Assembly: GCF_000350085.1 (NCBI RefSeq)
Contig: NZ_CAUM01000038.1
Location: 1 to 36,788, forward strand
Source of the DNA: Mesorhizobium metallidurans STM 2683
Lineage (GTDB): Bacteria; Pseudomonadota; Alphaproteobacteria; Rhizobiales; Rhizobiaceae
Direction: 5' to 3'
DNA: 36,788 bases
A program made the position numbers and the translations under genes. The notes below the pieces were generated by a model that saw only the letters and a program-made list of their open reading frames with translations, was not told the DNA's origin and did no database searches. Positions 1-7,387 of this stretch are shown here, piece by piece (positions within the stretch are counted from its first letter, which is position 1; the number at the start of each line of letters is the position of its first letter).

Positions 1-58
1 ATGAGCGTAGCGAGCTGATTGTAATCGTCGCTGCGGGACACATTCAACTTATACCCCT

Positions 59-101
59 TTGAACGAGAAAATTGATCGAATATACCACCTGCGAGGTATA
101 T
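59..101 (+). promoter_or_regulatory. Promoter with overlapping dyad for the first importer operon
   Basis: A sigma70-like promoter is visible: TTGAAC at 59-64, a 16-nt spacer, and TATACC at 81-86. An inverted repeat ATATACC-N8-GGTATAT spans 80-101 and covers the -10 box, and GTATATAC at 96-103 is itself a perfect palindrome. A protein bound here would block the promoter, so this looks like a repressor operator. The regulator is not identifiable from the window. Nothing coding was recognised in 1-58. Confidence 0.45.
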
Positions 102-152
102 ACTAGCCGCCATTAGCTCTGGTAGCGTTTCGACATTGGCTACGGTGCCACA

Positions 153-227
153 CGTCCTTTTGGACGCGCAAAGGACGCCGTAGTACTTTGGCGCCTGATC
201 CCCGGCGAAAATCGAAATCGATTTTCG
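153..227 (+). promoter_or_regulatory. Structured 5' leader with two perfect hairpins
   Basis: Two perfect inverted repeats sit in the leader of the first importer operon. The first is CGTCCTTT (153-160) with AAAGGACG (170-177). The second has 10-bp arms, CGAAAATCGA (206-215) and TCGATTTTCG (218-227), separated by two bases. A leader of about 165 nt runs from the predicted transcription start near 93 to the favoured start codon at 260. It may act in attenuation or mRNA stability, or simply be dispersed palindromic repeats. If the TTG at 188 were the start, the second repeat would be coding, which is less likely. Confidence 0.4.
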
Positions 228-259
228 GGGTCAAGCGCCAGCCGCTGGAGCTCGCAGCC

Positions 260-1396
260 TTGACCGCAGTGCCCGACATCGAGTTTCGCGGCGTCACCAA
301 GCGCTACGGCAGCGTGACCGCCGTCAGCGGCATCGATCTTGCCATCCCGCCTTCCGCCTTTGTCGCCTTGCTCGGGCCATCCGGCTGCGGCAAGACAACC
401 TGCCTGCGCATGATCGGCGGCTTCGAACAGCCGAGCGAAGGTGCGGTGTTCATTCGTGGCCGCGACATGGCCGGCACTCCGCCCCATAGGCGGCCCGTCA
501 ACATGGTGTTCCAGCAATATGCGCTGTTTCCGCATCTGGATGTCGAGGACAACATCGCCTACGGGCTGCGCCAGGCAAGGCCAAGGCTGTCGTCGCGCGA
601 GATCGCCTCAAGGGCAGGCGCGGCGCTCGCCATGGTGCGGCTTGCCGGCTATGGCCGCCGCAAGATCCACGAGCTTTCCGGCGGCCAGCAGCAGCGTGTC
701 GCGCTCGCCCGCGCGCTGGTCAACAAGCCGGCCGTGCTTTTGCTCGACGAGCCACTGGCCGCACTCGACAAGAAGCTGCGCACCGACATGCAGATCGAGC
801 TGCAGAATCTACAGCGCGAGATCGGCATCACCTTCGTGCTCGTCACCCACGACCAGGAGGAAGCGTTGTCGATGAGCGATTTCGTCTGCGTCATGAATGG
901 CGGCCGCATCGTCCAGCTCGGACAACCGAGCGAGATCTATGACGAGCCCGCCGATCTCTTCGTCGCCGATTTCGTCGGCAAGACCAACCTTCTGAGCGGC
1001 ACTGTCGCCGGGCTGTCGGGTGAACTCGTCGACGTAGCGCTTGCCGACGGCACCCTCATCGCCGCGCGCAAGCGGTTGCCGCTCCGCCGGGGCGACGCCG
1101 TATCGGTCAGCCTGCGTCCTGAAACGCTCAGCCTCGGAGCACCCGGAAGCGGGCGGCTGAAGGGCGTCGTGCGCAACCGCATCTTCCTCGGTTCAACCGC
1201 GGAATATGCGATCGAAGTCCAGGGCATCGGAACGCTGCTCGCCAAGGCCGATCACCTGATCGGCCAGGGAAATCTCTTCAAGCCGGGTGAACCCGTCGCC
1301 ATCGGCTTTGCCGCCGGAACGCCGCTGGCGTTTCCGCACCCCAAGAACAACGGGACCAACCAGAGGGTAAACAAACATGTCGAAATCATATCGTGA
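260..1396 (+). CDS. ABC importer ATPase, polyamine (PotA) type
   Basis: This is the cytoplasmic ATPase that powers import of a polyamine-like solute with the binding protein and permeases encoded next. From a TTG start at 260 it has about 378 residues. Walker A GPSGCGKTT is at residues 39-47, the LSGGQ signature is near 139-143, and the Walker B Asp-Glu pair (LLLDEP) is near 163-164. The switch His follows in VTHDQEE, and a C-terminal TOBE-like regulatory region is present. The TTG at 260 has GGAG at 246-249. A TTG at 188 would add 24 residues across a perfect palindrome, and a GTG at 269 is also possible. The gene overlaps the binding-protein gene by 20 nt. The family call is firm; the substrate is not. 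Confidence 0.93.
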   Translation: MTAVPDIEFRGVTKRYGSVTAVSGIDLAIPPSAFVALLGPSGCGKTTCLRMIGGFEQPSEGAVFIRGRDMAGTPPHRRPVNMVFQQYALFPHLDVEDNIAYGLRQARPRLSSREIASRAGAALAMVRLAGYGRRKIHELSGGQQQRVALARALVNKPAVLLLDEPLAALDKKLRTDMQIELQNLQREIGITFVLVTHDQEEALSMSDFVCVMNGGRIVQLGQPSEIYDEPADLFVADFVGKTNLLSGTVAGLSGELVDVALADGTLIAARKRLPLRRGDAVSVSLRPETLSLGAPGSGRLKGVVRNRIFLGSTAEYAIEVQGIGTLLAKADHLIGQGNLFKPGEPVAIGFAAGTPLAFPHPKNNGTNQRVNKHVEIIS

Positions 1397-2540
1397 CGGA
1401 CTGCCCATAAGCCCTGACAAATTCGTCGATCAACTGATGCGCCTGAAGCGCGGCTCCATCGGCCGGCGCGAGTTCCTCGGACTCACCGGTCTTGGCATCG
1501 CAACGGCGGTGATGGCGCGCGAACTCGGCATCATGCCGACGCCGGCCTTTGCCCAGGAAAGCCTTGGCGACCGCATGTCGATCGCCACCTGGCCCAATTA
1601 TCATGACCCGGCGACGTTCGAGAATTTCAAGGCCGAGACGGGCGTGGCCGTCGAGGTCAATGTGTTCGGATCGAACGAGGAGATGCTGGCCAAGCTGCAG
1701 GCCGGCGCCTCCGGCTGGAGCCTGTTCGTGCCGACCAACTACACGATTTCCACCTACAAGAAGCTCGGTATCATCGAAGCGCTCGATATGGCCAAGCTGC
1801 CGAATTTCGACGGCTCGCAAGAGGATCCGCGCTTTACCTCGGAGGGCACTATCGACGCCGTGACCTATGCGGTGCCGAAGAACTGGGGTACGACCGGCTT
1901 TGCCGTCAACACCAAGAAGCTCGCCAAGCCGATGACGAGCTGGAAGGAGTTCTGGGACACCGCCATGGCGGAAGGCGGCGGCCGCGCCATGGTGCATGAC
2001 TACCAACTCACCACGATCGGCAATGCGCTGAAATATTTCGGCTTCTCGTTCAACTCCCTGAAGCCGGACGAACTCGCAAAGGCCGAGGAACTGCTGCTGA
2101 AGGTCAAGCCGTATCTCTTCGCGGTGTCGAGCGACTACCAGCCGTCGATGCGCGCCGGCGATGCCTGGATGACGATGTGCTGGACCAATGACGGGGCGCA
2201 GCTCCACCGCGACATCCCCGAGATCGCCTATATGCTGGGCAAGGAAGGCGGCGAGATCTGGACCGACTTCTACGCAATCCCGAAGGATGCGCCGAACAAG
2301 CCGGCCGGCTATGCCTTGCTCAACTACCTGATGAACCCGAAAGTCGCGGTCAAGGAACACCTGGCCAATGGTGCGCCCTCGACCGATGCGCGGGTCAATG
2401 CGCTGCTGCCCAAGGAGGTGCTGGACAATCCGATCCTCTACCCTGCGGCGGACCTCTTGAAGCCGCTGGAATTCGGCGCGGCGGCGACGCTGACCGATCC
2501 GGGCCGGGCCGAGTTGATGGCGCGCTTCAAGTCCGCTTGA
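1377..2540 (+). CDS. Periplasmic solute-binding protein, PotD/PotF type, Tat-exported
   Basis: This 387-residue protein is the substrate-capturing component of the first importer. The N-terminus carries a twin-arginine signal: GRREFLG with the Arg pair at residues 30-31, a hydrophobic stretch to about 50, and likely cleavage after A59 (PAFA-QE). This implies export in the folded state. The mature part begins with a beta-strand and a WPNY segment typical of spermidine/putrescine-binding proteins, followed by a two-lobed layout. The start overlaps the ATPase gene. A perfect hairpin lies just after its stop and may stabilise this part of the message. The ligand is probably a di- or polyamine or a related cation, by family only. 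Confidence 0.9.
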   Translation: MSKSYRDGLPISPDKFVDQLMRLKRGSIGRREFLGLTGLGIATAVMARELGIMPTPAFAQESLGDRMSIATWPNYHDPATFENFKAETGVAVEVNVFGSNEEMLAKLQAGASGWSLFVPTNYTISTYKKLGIIEALDMAKLPNFDGSQEDPRFTSEGTIDAVTYAVPKNWGTTGFAVNTKKLAKPMTSWKEFWDTAMAEGGGRAMVHDYQLTTIGNALKYFGFSFNSLKPDELAKAEELLLKVKPYLFAVSSDYQPSMRAGDAWMTMCWTNDGAQLHRDIPEIAYMLGKEGGEIWTDFYAIPKDAPNKPAGYALLNYLMNPKVAVKEHLANGAPSTDARVNALLPKEVLDNPILYPAADLLKPLEFGAAATLTDPGRAELMARFKSA

Positions 2541-2574
2541 ACCGGACAGGTTACGAACCCGATCCAGACAACTC

Positions 2575-2600
2575 CACCGGCGGACAGATATCCGCCGGTG
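2575..2600 (+). repeat. Intercistronic perfect hairpin after the binding-protein gene
   Basis: CACCGGCGGA (2575-2584) and TCCGCCGGTG (2591-2600) form a perfect 10-bp stem with a 6-nt loop. It lies between the binding-protein stop and the ATG at 2618 favoured for the next permease. No T-run follows, so it is unlikely to be a full terminator. A role in 3'-end protection of the binding-protein mRNA, as known for maltose-type operons, is inferred. Confidence 0.5.
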
Positions 2601-2617
2601 CCGAAACGGCTTTTTCA

Positions 2618-3481
2618 ATGCGCGGCAACCATCTTCGCAAGACTCTCCTGACCGCGCTGCTGCTCGCTCCGGCGACGCTGTGGATGGTGGTGTTCCTGGT
2701 GCTGCCGTTCGTTGCCATCGCCGTCTTCAGCGTTGGCGAGCGCGCGCCCGAAGGTGGCTATCAGGCCGCCTTCACCCTGGCGCAATATGCCAACCTGCCG
2801 GCGCGCGCGACCGCCTTCTGGAACACCATGGTGCTGGCGCCGGCAGGCGCGCTTGCCTGTCTGCTCGTCGCCTATCCGGTTGCCTATTATCTCGCCTTGC
2901 GCGCGCCGGAGCGGTGGCGGCTGATCCTGCTCGCACTCGTCGTCATCCCGTTCTGGACCAGTCTGCTGATGCGCACCTATGCCTGGATGTATGTGCTGGG
3001 TGGACGCGGCATCCCGGCGCTTTTGGCCTATGTCGGGATAGAGGATATCAGGCTGATCAACACGCCGGGCGCGGTGCTGCTCGGCATCGTCTATGGCTAT
3101 CTGCCGCTGATGATCCTGCCGATCTATGTCAGCCTCGAGCGGCTCGACCGCCGGCTGCTGGAAGCTTCCGCCGATCTCGGCGCGACGCCCGTCGCGACCT
3201 TCCTCGGCGTGACGCTAAGGCTGTCGCTGCCCGGCGTGATGACCGGTTTCTCGCTGGTGATGATCCTGCTGCTCGGCGAATATCTGATCCCGACGCTGCT
3301 CGGCGGCGGCAAGGTGTTCTTCATCGGCAACGCGCTGGTCGACCTGTTCCTGCAGTCGCGCAACTGGCCGTTCGGATCGGCCATCGCCATCACGCTGGTC
3401 CTGGTCTCGGTGGTGGTGCTGATTGCCGCCAACCGCATTTCAACGCGGCTTTCAGGCGCCCGTCGCGTGGATCTGATCTGA
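2618..3481 (+). CDS. ABC importer inner-membrane permease, PotB type
   Basis: This is the first of two membrane subunits forming the pore of the importer. From ATG 2618 it has 287 residues, with about six hydrophobic segments, beginning with one in residues 12-35. The cytoplasmic EAA loop that contacts the ATPase is visible as EASADLGATPVATF followed by LPG. An upstream TTG at 2537 that overlaps the previous stop would add 27 residues, but it would place a perfect intercistronic hairpin inside coding sequence, so 2618 is preferred. The stop TGA at 3479-3481 overlaps the next ATG, indicating translational coupling. Confidence 0.9.
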   Translation: MRGNHLRKTLLTALLLAPATLWMVVFLVLPFVAIAVFSVGERAPEGGYQAAFTLAQYANLPARATAFWNTMVLAPAGALACLLVAYPVAYYLALRAPERWRLILLALVVIPFWTSLLMRTYAWMYVLGGRGIPALLAYVGIEDIRLINTPGAVLLGIVYGYLPLMILPIYVSLERLDRRLLEASADLGATPVATFLGVTLRLSLPGVMTGFSLVMILLLGEYLIPTLLGGGKVFFIGNALVDLFLQSRNWPFGSAIAITLVLVSVVVLIAANRISTRLSGARRVDLI

Positions 3482-4293
3482 TGCGCGCTTTCGTCGTGGC
3501 GGTCTTTGCCTTCCTCTATCTGCCGATCGGACTGGTGGTGCTGTTCTCCTTCAATGCCGGCCGCCATGCCAGCGAGTTCACCGGCTTTTCGGTGCAATGG
3601 TACGGCAAAGCGCTGTCGAACCCGTTCCTGGTCGAGGCGCTGAAGAACAGCCTGTTCATCGCCACCACCAGCGCCTTGCTCGCAGCACTCTGCGGCACGG
3701 CGGCCGCCCTTGGCCTGCAGCGCGTCGGCGCGCGGACTCGGGCCGTCTTCGATGGACTGCTCGGCGCCGCGATCGTCGTTCCCGGCGTCGTCATCGGCAT
3801 CTCGACGCTGGTGGCGCTCGTCCAACTGTTCGGAGTGCTTAATCCGTTCCTGGCCTCGCTGTGGCCAAGCGACCAGCCGCCGCGGCTGGCGCTCGGCTAC
3901 GGCTCGATCATTGCCGCGCACGGCCTGTTTTCGATGGCGCTGGTGGCGATGATCGTCGGTACGCGTCTCGGCAGCCTCGACCGCAATCTGGTCGAAGCGT
4001 CGAGCGACCTCTATGCCACCCCGCTGACGACATTCCGCTCGATCGTGCTGCCGCAGATTATGCCGGCGGTGATCGCCGGCTTCCTGCTCGCCTTCACCTT
4101 CTCGTTCGACGATTTCATCGTCGCCTTCTTCGTGGCAGGCGCGCAGACGACATTGCCGATCTATGTCTTCGCCTCGATCCGGCGCGGGGTGACCCCGGAA
4201 ATCAACGCCATCGCGACGATCGTGCTCGTCGCCTCGGTTCTGCTTGTGGTGCTTGCCCAATGGCAGTTGCGCCAACGAAAACCATCGCACTGA
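3481..4293 (+). CDS. ABC importer inner-membrane permease, PotC type
   Basis: This is the second membrane subunit, 270 residues, pairing with the PotB-type permease upstream. It starts with a hydrophobic helix (residues 2-22, FLYLPIGLVVLFSFN) that is characteristic of PotC/YdcV-type proteins. The EAA loop reads EASSDLYATPLTTFRSIVLP, and FSFDDFIVAFF follows near the C-terminus as in relatives. The ATG shares its first base with the upstream stop (TGATG). The next gene, a dehydrogenase, begins 10 nt after the stop, so it is probably co-transcribed. Confidence 0.92.
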   Translation: MRAFVVAVFAFLYLPIGLVVLFSFNAGRHASEFTGFSVQWYGKALSNPFLVEALKNSLFIATTSALLAALCGTAAALGLQRVGARTRAVFDGLLGAAIVVPGVVIGISTLVALVQLFGVLNPFLASLWPSDQPPRLALGYGSIIAAHGLFSMALVAMIVGTRLGSLDRNLVEASSDLYATPLTTFRSIVLPQIMPAVIAGFLLAFTFSFDDFIVAFFVAGAQTTLPIYVFASIRRGVTPEINAIATIVLVASVLLVVLAQWQLRQRKPSH

Positions 4294-4303
4294 GAGACGG
4301 ATC

Positions 4304-5065
4304 ATGATTCTGAGAGATCGCATCGCCGTGGTGACGGGCGCAGGGTCCGGCATCGGCCGCGCCGGCGCCATGATCATGGCCCGGGAAGGGGCGGTGGTGG
4401 TGATCGCCGACAGGGACAAGGTAGCCGGCGAAGCAACGGCCTGCCATATCCACGCTGTCGGCGGTCGTGCCGAATCGGTCGCCACCGATGTCGGCGACGA
4501 CGCGGCGCTCGAGCAGCTCATTGCCGGAACGCTGGACAAGCATGGGCGGATCGACATCCTGCACAACCATGCCGGCATCCAGGTCGGCGGTACGTTGACC
4601 GAGGTCGGCGCCGACGGCATGGACGCCTCCTGGCGGATCAATGTGCGGGCGCAATTCCTCGCGGCAAGGACCGTCATGCCGTCGATGGTCGCGCAAGGGG
4701 GTGGCGTTATCCTCAACACGGCTTCGAATTCCGGCGTGTTCTACGACCGCGAGATGATTGCCTATGCGACGTCGAAGCATGCCGTGGTGGCGATGACCAG
4801 GCAGATGTCGCTCGACTATGCCCGGCACAATGTCCGCGTCAACGCGCTCTGCCCGGGCTGGGTCGACACGCCGTTCAACGGGCCGTTCATCGCCCAGATG
4901 GGCGGGCGCGACGCGATCGAGCGCTATGTCCGCACCAAGATTCCGATGCAACGCTGGGCGAGCGCCGAGGAGATCGCCGAGGCGATCCTGTTCCTGGTGT
5001 CCGACCGCTCGTCCTTCATGACGGGCCAGGCCCTGGTGGTGGACGGCGGTGAAAGCATCGGCTGA
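4304..5065 (+). CDS. Short-chain dehydrogenase/reductase, classical SDR
   Basis: This is a 253-residue cytoplasmic NAD(P)-dependent oxidoreductase. It shows the cofactor motif TGAGSGIG (11-18), an NHAG variant of the NNAG motif (88-91), Ser 141/143 as catalytic-serine candidates, and the Tyr154-x3-Lys158 catalytic pair in YATSK. PGWVDTP follows, and the C-terminal part ends with the usual VVDGG segment. The ATG at 4304 is preceded by a GAGAGACGG stretch; an in-frame upstream start would run into the permease gene. The position at the end of the importer operon suggests that it oxidises the imported compound or a product of it. It converges with the aldehyde dehydrogenase gene, 20 nt away. The substrate cannot be told. 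Confidence 0.9.
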   Translation: MILRDRIAVVTGAGSGIGRAGAMIMAREGAVVVIADRDKVAGEATACHIHAVGGRAESVATDVGDDAALEQLIAGTLDKHGRIDILHNHAGIQVGGTLTEVGADGMDASWRINVRAQFLAARTVMPSMVAQGGGVILNTASNSGVFYDREMIAYATSKHAVVAMTRQMSLDYARHNVRVNALCPGWVDTPFNGPFIAQMGGRDAIERYVRTKIPMQRWASAEEIAEAILFLVSDRSSFMTGQALVVDGGESIG

Positions 5066-5085
5066 CGCGACAGCCTCCGTAGCCC

Positions 5086-6594
5086 TCATACGTGCTTGCG
5101 GCCGCCGGCCTCGCGGAACCAGCTGTCGGGATAGGGGTACCACCAGCCCTGGATTTCCGGTCTGTGGTCGATGATGACCATCTTGGAGCGGCGGAAGGCG
5201 TCGAGTCCCTGGCGTCCGAGTTCGCGACCGAGGCCCGAGGCCTTCCAGCCACCGAAGGGCAGCGCATCATTGTCGATCAGCGGGTTGTTGACCCAGACCA
5301 TGCCGGCCTCGAGGCGTTCGGCCGCCTCATGCGCCTCGGCAAGATCGGTGGTGAACACCGAGGCGCCAAGTCCGAACGGGCTGTCATTGGCGAGCCGGAT
5401 CGCCTCGTCGAAATTTTTCACCCGGCAGATCGCGGCAACCGGTCCGAAACACTCTTCGCGCACGATCGCCATGTCGGGCGTAACGCCGGTAAGGATCGTC
5501 GGTTCGTAGAACCAGCCGGTATTGTGCGCCGGCGGAATGCGCCCGCCGGTGACCGCCGCTGCGCCGCTGCGCACTGCATCGTCGACCAGCCGCATGACCT
5601 TGGCTCGCGCCACCTCGCTGACCAGCGGCCCGATCTCGCTCTTGTCCAGCCCGTTGCCGATACGCAGCGCCCGCGTCTTTTCGGCGAACAGCGCGACGAA
5701 GCGGTCATGCACGGCATCGACGACGAAGAACCGTTCGGCCGAGGTGCAGACCTGGCCGGTGAGGTGGAAGGCGGCGGTGACGGAGCCGGCCGCCGCCACC
5801 TCCAGCGGGGCGTGCCCACTGATGATCAGCGGATCGCTGCCGCCGGCCTCGATGACGCAGGGCTTCATGCGCTCGGCGCAGGCCACCGCGACGGCCTTGC
5901 CGGCGGCGACCGAGCCGGTAAAGGCAACGGCGTGGGTGCGGTCGGAGGCGATCAGCGCCTGCGCCGTGGCGGCGCCGCCGGGCAGGCAGGAGACCAGACC
6001 CTCCGGCAGTGAGCGGAACACCGTCATGTAATCGAGCGTCGACAGTGTCGTCGCCTCGGCCGGCTTGATGACGCAGGCATTGCCGGCGGCAAGCGAAGCG
6101 GCGACGGTCCAGCACATCAGCAGGATCGGGAAGTTGTAGGGCATGATGTGCACCGACGTGCCATAGGGCTCGTAGCGCGCATACTGGAACGAACCGGCCT
6201 GCGTCGTGCCGGCGACCTTGCCGGCCTCGTCGCGCGCCATCTCGGCATAATAGCGGAAGATCGGCGCGCAATTGGCGATCTCGCCGATCGCCTCCGGATA
6301 GGGCTTGCCCATCTCGCGCACCATCAGCTCGGCGCAGCGGGTGAAGTCGGCCGCCTCGATGGCGTTGGCGACGGCATGCAGATGTTTGGCGCGGGTCTTG
6401 GCGTCGAGTTTTTTCCAAGCCGTTTGCGCCTTGGTCGCTGCGGTGAGCACGGCGTCGATCTCGCCGTCGCTGGCTGCGGTAATCGCGCCGACGGTTTCGA
6501 GCGTCGCCGGATCGATCACCGGTTTTGCCGCACCGGTCATCGGCCGATAATCCGGATTGACGAAGAAAGCCGGCCGGTCAGCGGAGAAATCCAT
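5086..6594 (-). CDS. NAD(P)-dependent aldehyde dehydrogenase
   Basis: This 502-residue soluble enzyme would oxidise an aldehyde to its acid. The catalytic Cys is C283 (GQVCTSAERF), the general-base Glu is E249 (IEAGGSDP, replacing the commoner ELGGK form), and the oxyanion Asn is N154 in MPYNFP. The C-terminal PFGGWKASGLGRE segment is typical of the family. Start ATG 6594 has AAAGGA just upstream. It is the last gene of the minus-strand operon that begins with the second importer. With the FAD amine oxidoreductase of the divergent arm, it would complete a PuuB-then-PuuC sequence of amine to aldehyde to acid. The exact aldehyde is inference; succinate- or aminobutyraldehyde-type substrates are possible. 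Confidence 0.93.
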   Translation of the reverse strand: MDFSADRPAFFVNPDYRPMTGAAKPVIDPATLETVGAITAASDGEIDAVLTAATKAQTAWKKLDAKTRAKHLHAVANAIEAADFTRCAELMVREMGKPYPEAIGEIANCAPIFRYYAEMARDEAGKVAGTTQAGSFQYARYEPYGTSVHIMPYNFPILLMCWTVAASLAAGNACVIKPAEATTLSTLDYMTVFRSLPEGLVSCLPGGAATAQALIASDRTHAVAFTGSVAAGKAVAVACAERMKPCVIEAGGSDPLIISGHAPLEVAAAGSVTAAFHLTGQVCTSAERFFVVDAVHDRFVALFAEKTRALRIGNGLDKSEIGPLVSEVARAKVMRLVDDAVRSGAAAVTGGRIPPAHNTGWFYEPTILTGVTPDMAIVREECFGPVAAICRVKNFDEAIRLANDSPFGLGASVFTTDLAEAHEAAERLEAGMVWVNNPLIDNDALPFGGWKASGLGRELGRQGLDAFRRSKMVIIDHRPEIQGWWYPYPDSWFREAGGRKHV

Positions 6595-6614
6595 GGTCGT
6601 CCTTTCAGGCCCGC

Positions 6615-6959
6615 TCAGCGGATCATGTAGACCTTCTTGATCGTCTCATGGACGGTGCAGATGCCCTTCCAGTCCTGCGGGAAGAACGCCGCCGTGTCCG
6701 GCTCGATCTCGATCACCTCGCCGGACTCATGCACATAGGTGCAGCTTCCCTCGAGGAAGTGGCAGAACTCGTCGCGGGTGACATGGCAGTGCCATTTGCC
6801 GGGCGTGCAGACCCACAGCCCGCACTCGGAACGGCCTTCCGGCCCCTTGTGCAGCAGCTTGCCCGAGGTGCGGGATTCACCCTCGATCATTGTCGGGATG
6901 ATGCCCCAGTCGACGAGGTCGGTGATGGCAAGCGGGGATTTCATTATTGATGTCGGCAT
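6615..6959 (-). CDS. Small cupin (DUF861/Cupin_3-like), copy A
   Basis: This is a 114-residue single-domain cupin. The core carries LWVCTPGKWHCHVTRDEFCHF followed by GEVIEIEPDTAAFFP and a C-terminal VHETIKK, which fits the Cupin_3 fold (ureidoglycine-aminohydrolase-like small cupins). Several His and Glu residues (WHCHV, DEFCHF, VHET) could hold a metal. ATG 6959 has GGAG nine bases upstream and is preferred. Starts further upstream would translate the dispersed palindrome at 6990-7038. It is clearly paralogous to the cupin directly upstream. Its role beside amine-catabolic genes is unknown: it could be an enzyme, or a sensor protein that binds a pathway intermediate. Confidence 0.8.
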   Translation of the reverse strand: MPTSIMKSPLAITDLVDWGIIPTMIEGESRTSGKLLHKGPEGRSECGLWVCTPGKWHCHVTRDEFCHFLEGSCTYVHESGEVIEIEPDTAAFFPQDWKGICTVHETIKKVYMIR

Positions 6960-6989
6960 GTCGTGAAGCTCCAGTGCGGCAGGTTGTTT

Positions 6990-7038
6990 GAGCATGATCT
7001 TTTCCGAAAACCGGTTCCCACTTTTTGCAATCATGCTC
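6990..7038. repeat. Dispersed rhizobial palindromic repeat
   Basis: Perfect 9-bp ends GAGCATGAT (6990-6998) and ATCATGCTC (7030-7038) bracket a core containing TTTTCCGAAAACCGGTTCCC. The same core recurs at 28331-28415. Elements of this form are abundant between genes in Mesorhizobium and relatives (family knowledge, not checked here). This copy overlaps the stop codon of the upstream cupin and separates the two cupin genes. Confidence 0.7.
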
Positions 7039-7387
7039 AGGCCAGCATGTAGATGTTGCGGATCGTCTCGTGGACGGTGCATTCACCCGCCCAGCCGGCC
7101 GGAAACATGACGACCGTGGCGGCGGAGACCTCGATGACCTCGCCGACATCCGATCGGTAGGTCGCGCGGCCGGCGACGAAATGGCACAATTCGTCGCGCG
7201 GGATCGCCAGGCGCCAGCGACCCGGCGTGCAGACCCAGAGGCCGGATTCCGGCTGGTTGTTCGGCCCCTTGTGGACGAGCCTGCCGGTGGAGTGCGAAGT
7301 GCCTTCGAGTGCATCCGGCTGGGCGCCCCAGTCGACGAGGTCGGTGCGAGAGGAGGCCTGGTGGAGGTGTGGGGCGGAGGAGGTCAC
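7037..7387 (-). CDS. Small cupin (DUF861/Cupin_3-like), copy B
   Basis: This 116-residue cupin is paralogous to the one that follows it. Both share DLVDWG near the N-terminus, LLHKGP/LVHKGP, LWVCTPG.W, RDE.CHF, GEVIE and TVHETI. In this copy the segment WRLAIPRDELCHF lacks the His residues seen in copy A (WHCHVTRDEFCHF), so metal binding may differ and the pair may have diverged in function. The GTG start overlaps the stop of the glycosyltransferase-fold gene by 3 nt (GTGA), so translation is coupled. Function unknown. Confidence 0.8.
   Translation of the reverse strand: MTSSAPHLHQASSRTDLVDWGAQPDALEGTSHSTGRLVHKGPNNQPESGLWVCTPGRWRLAIPRDELCHFVAGRATYRSDVGEVIEVSAATVVMFPAGWAGECTVHETIRNIYMLA

Noticed and set aside
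1386..2618. 410-residue open frame on the minus strand opposite the first binding-protein gene
   Set aside because: It lies fully antisense to a gene with a clear Tat signal and family motifs. Its composition is Arg/His/Gly-rich without any recognisable domain, typical of high-GC shadow frames.
6960..7082. N-terminal extension of cupin A to an upstream start
   Set aside because: It would translate the dispersed palindrome. The ATG at 6959 has a good GGAG, and the protein aligns with cupin B from there.
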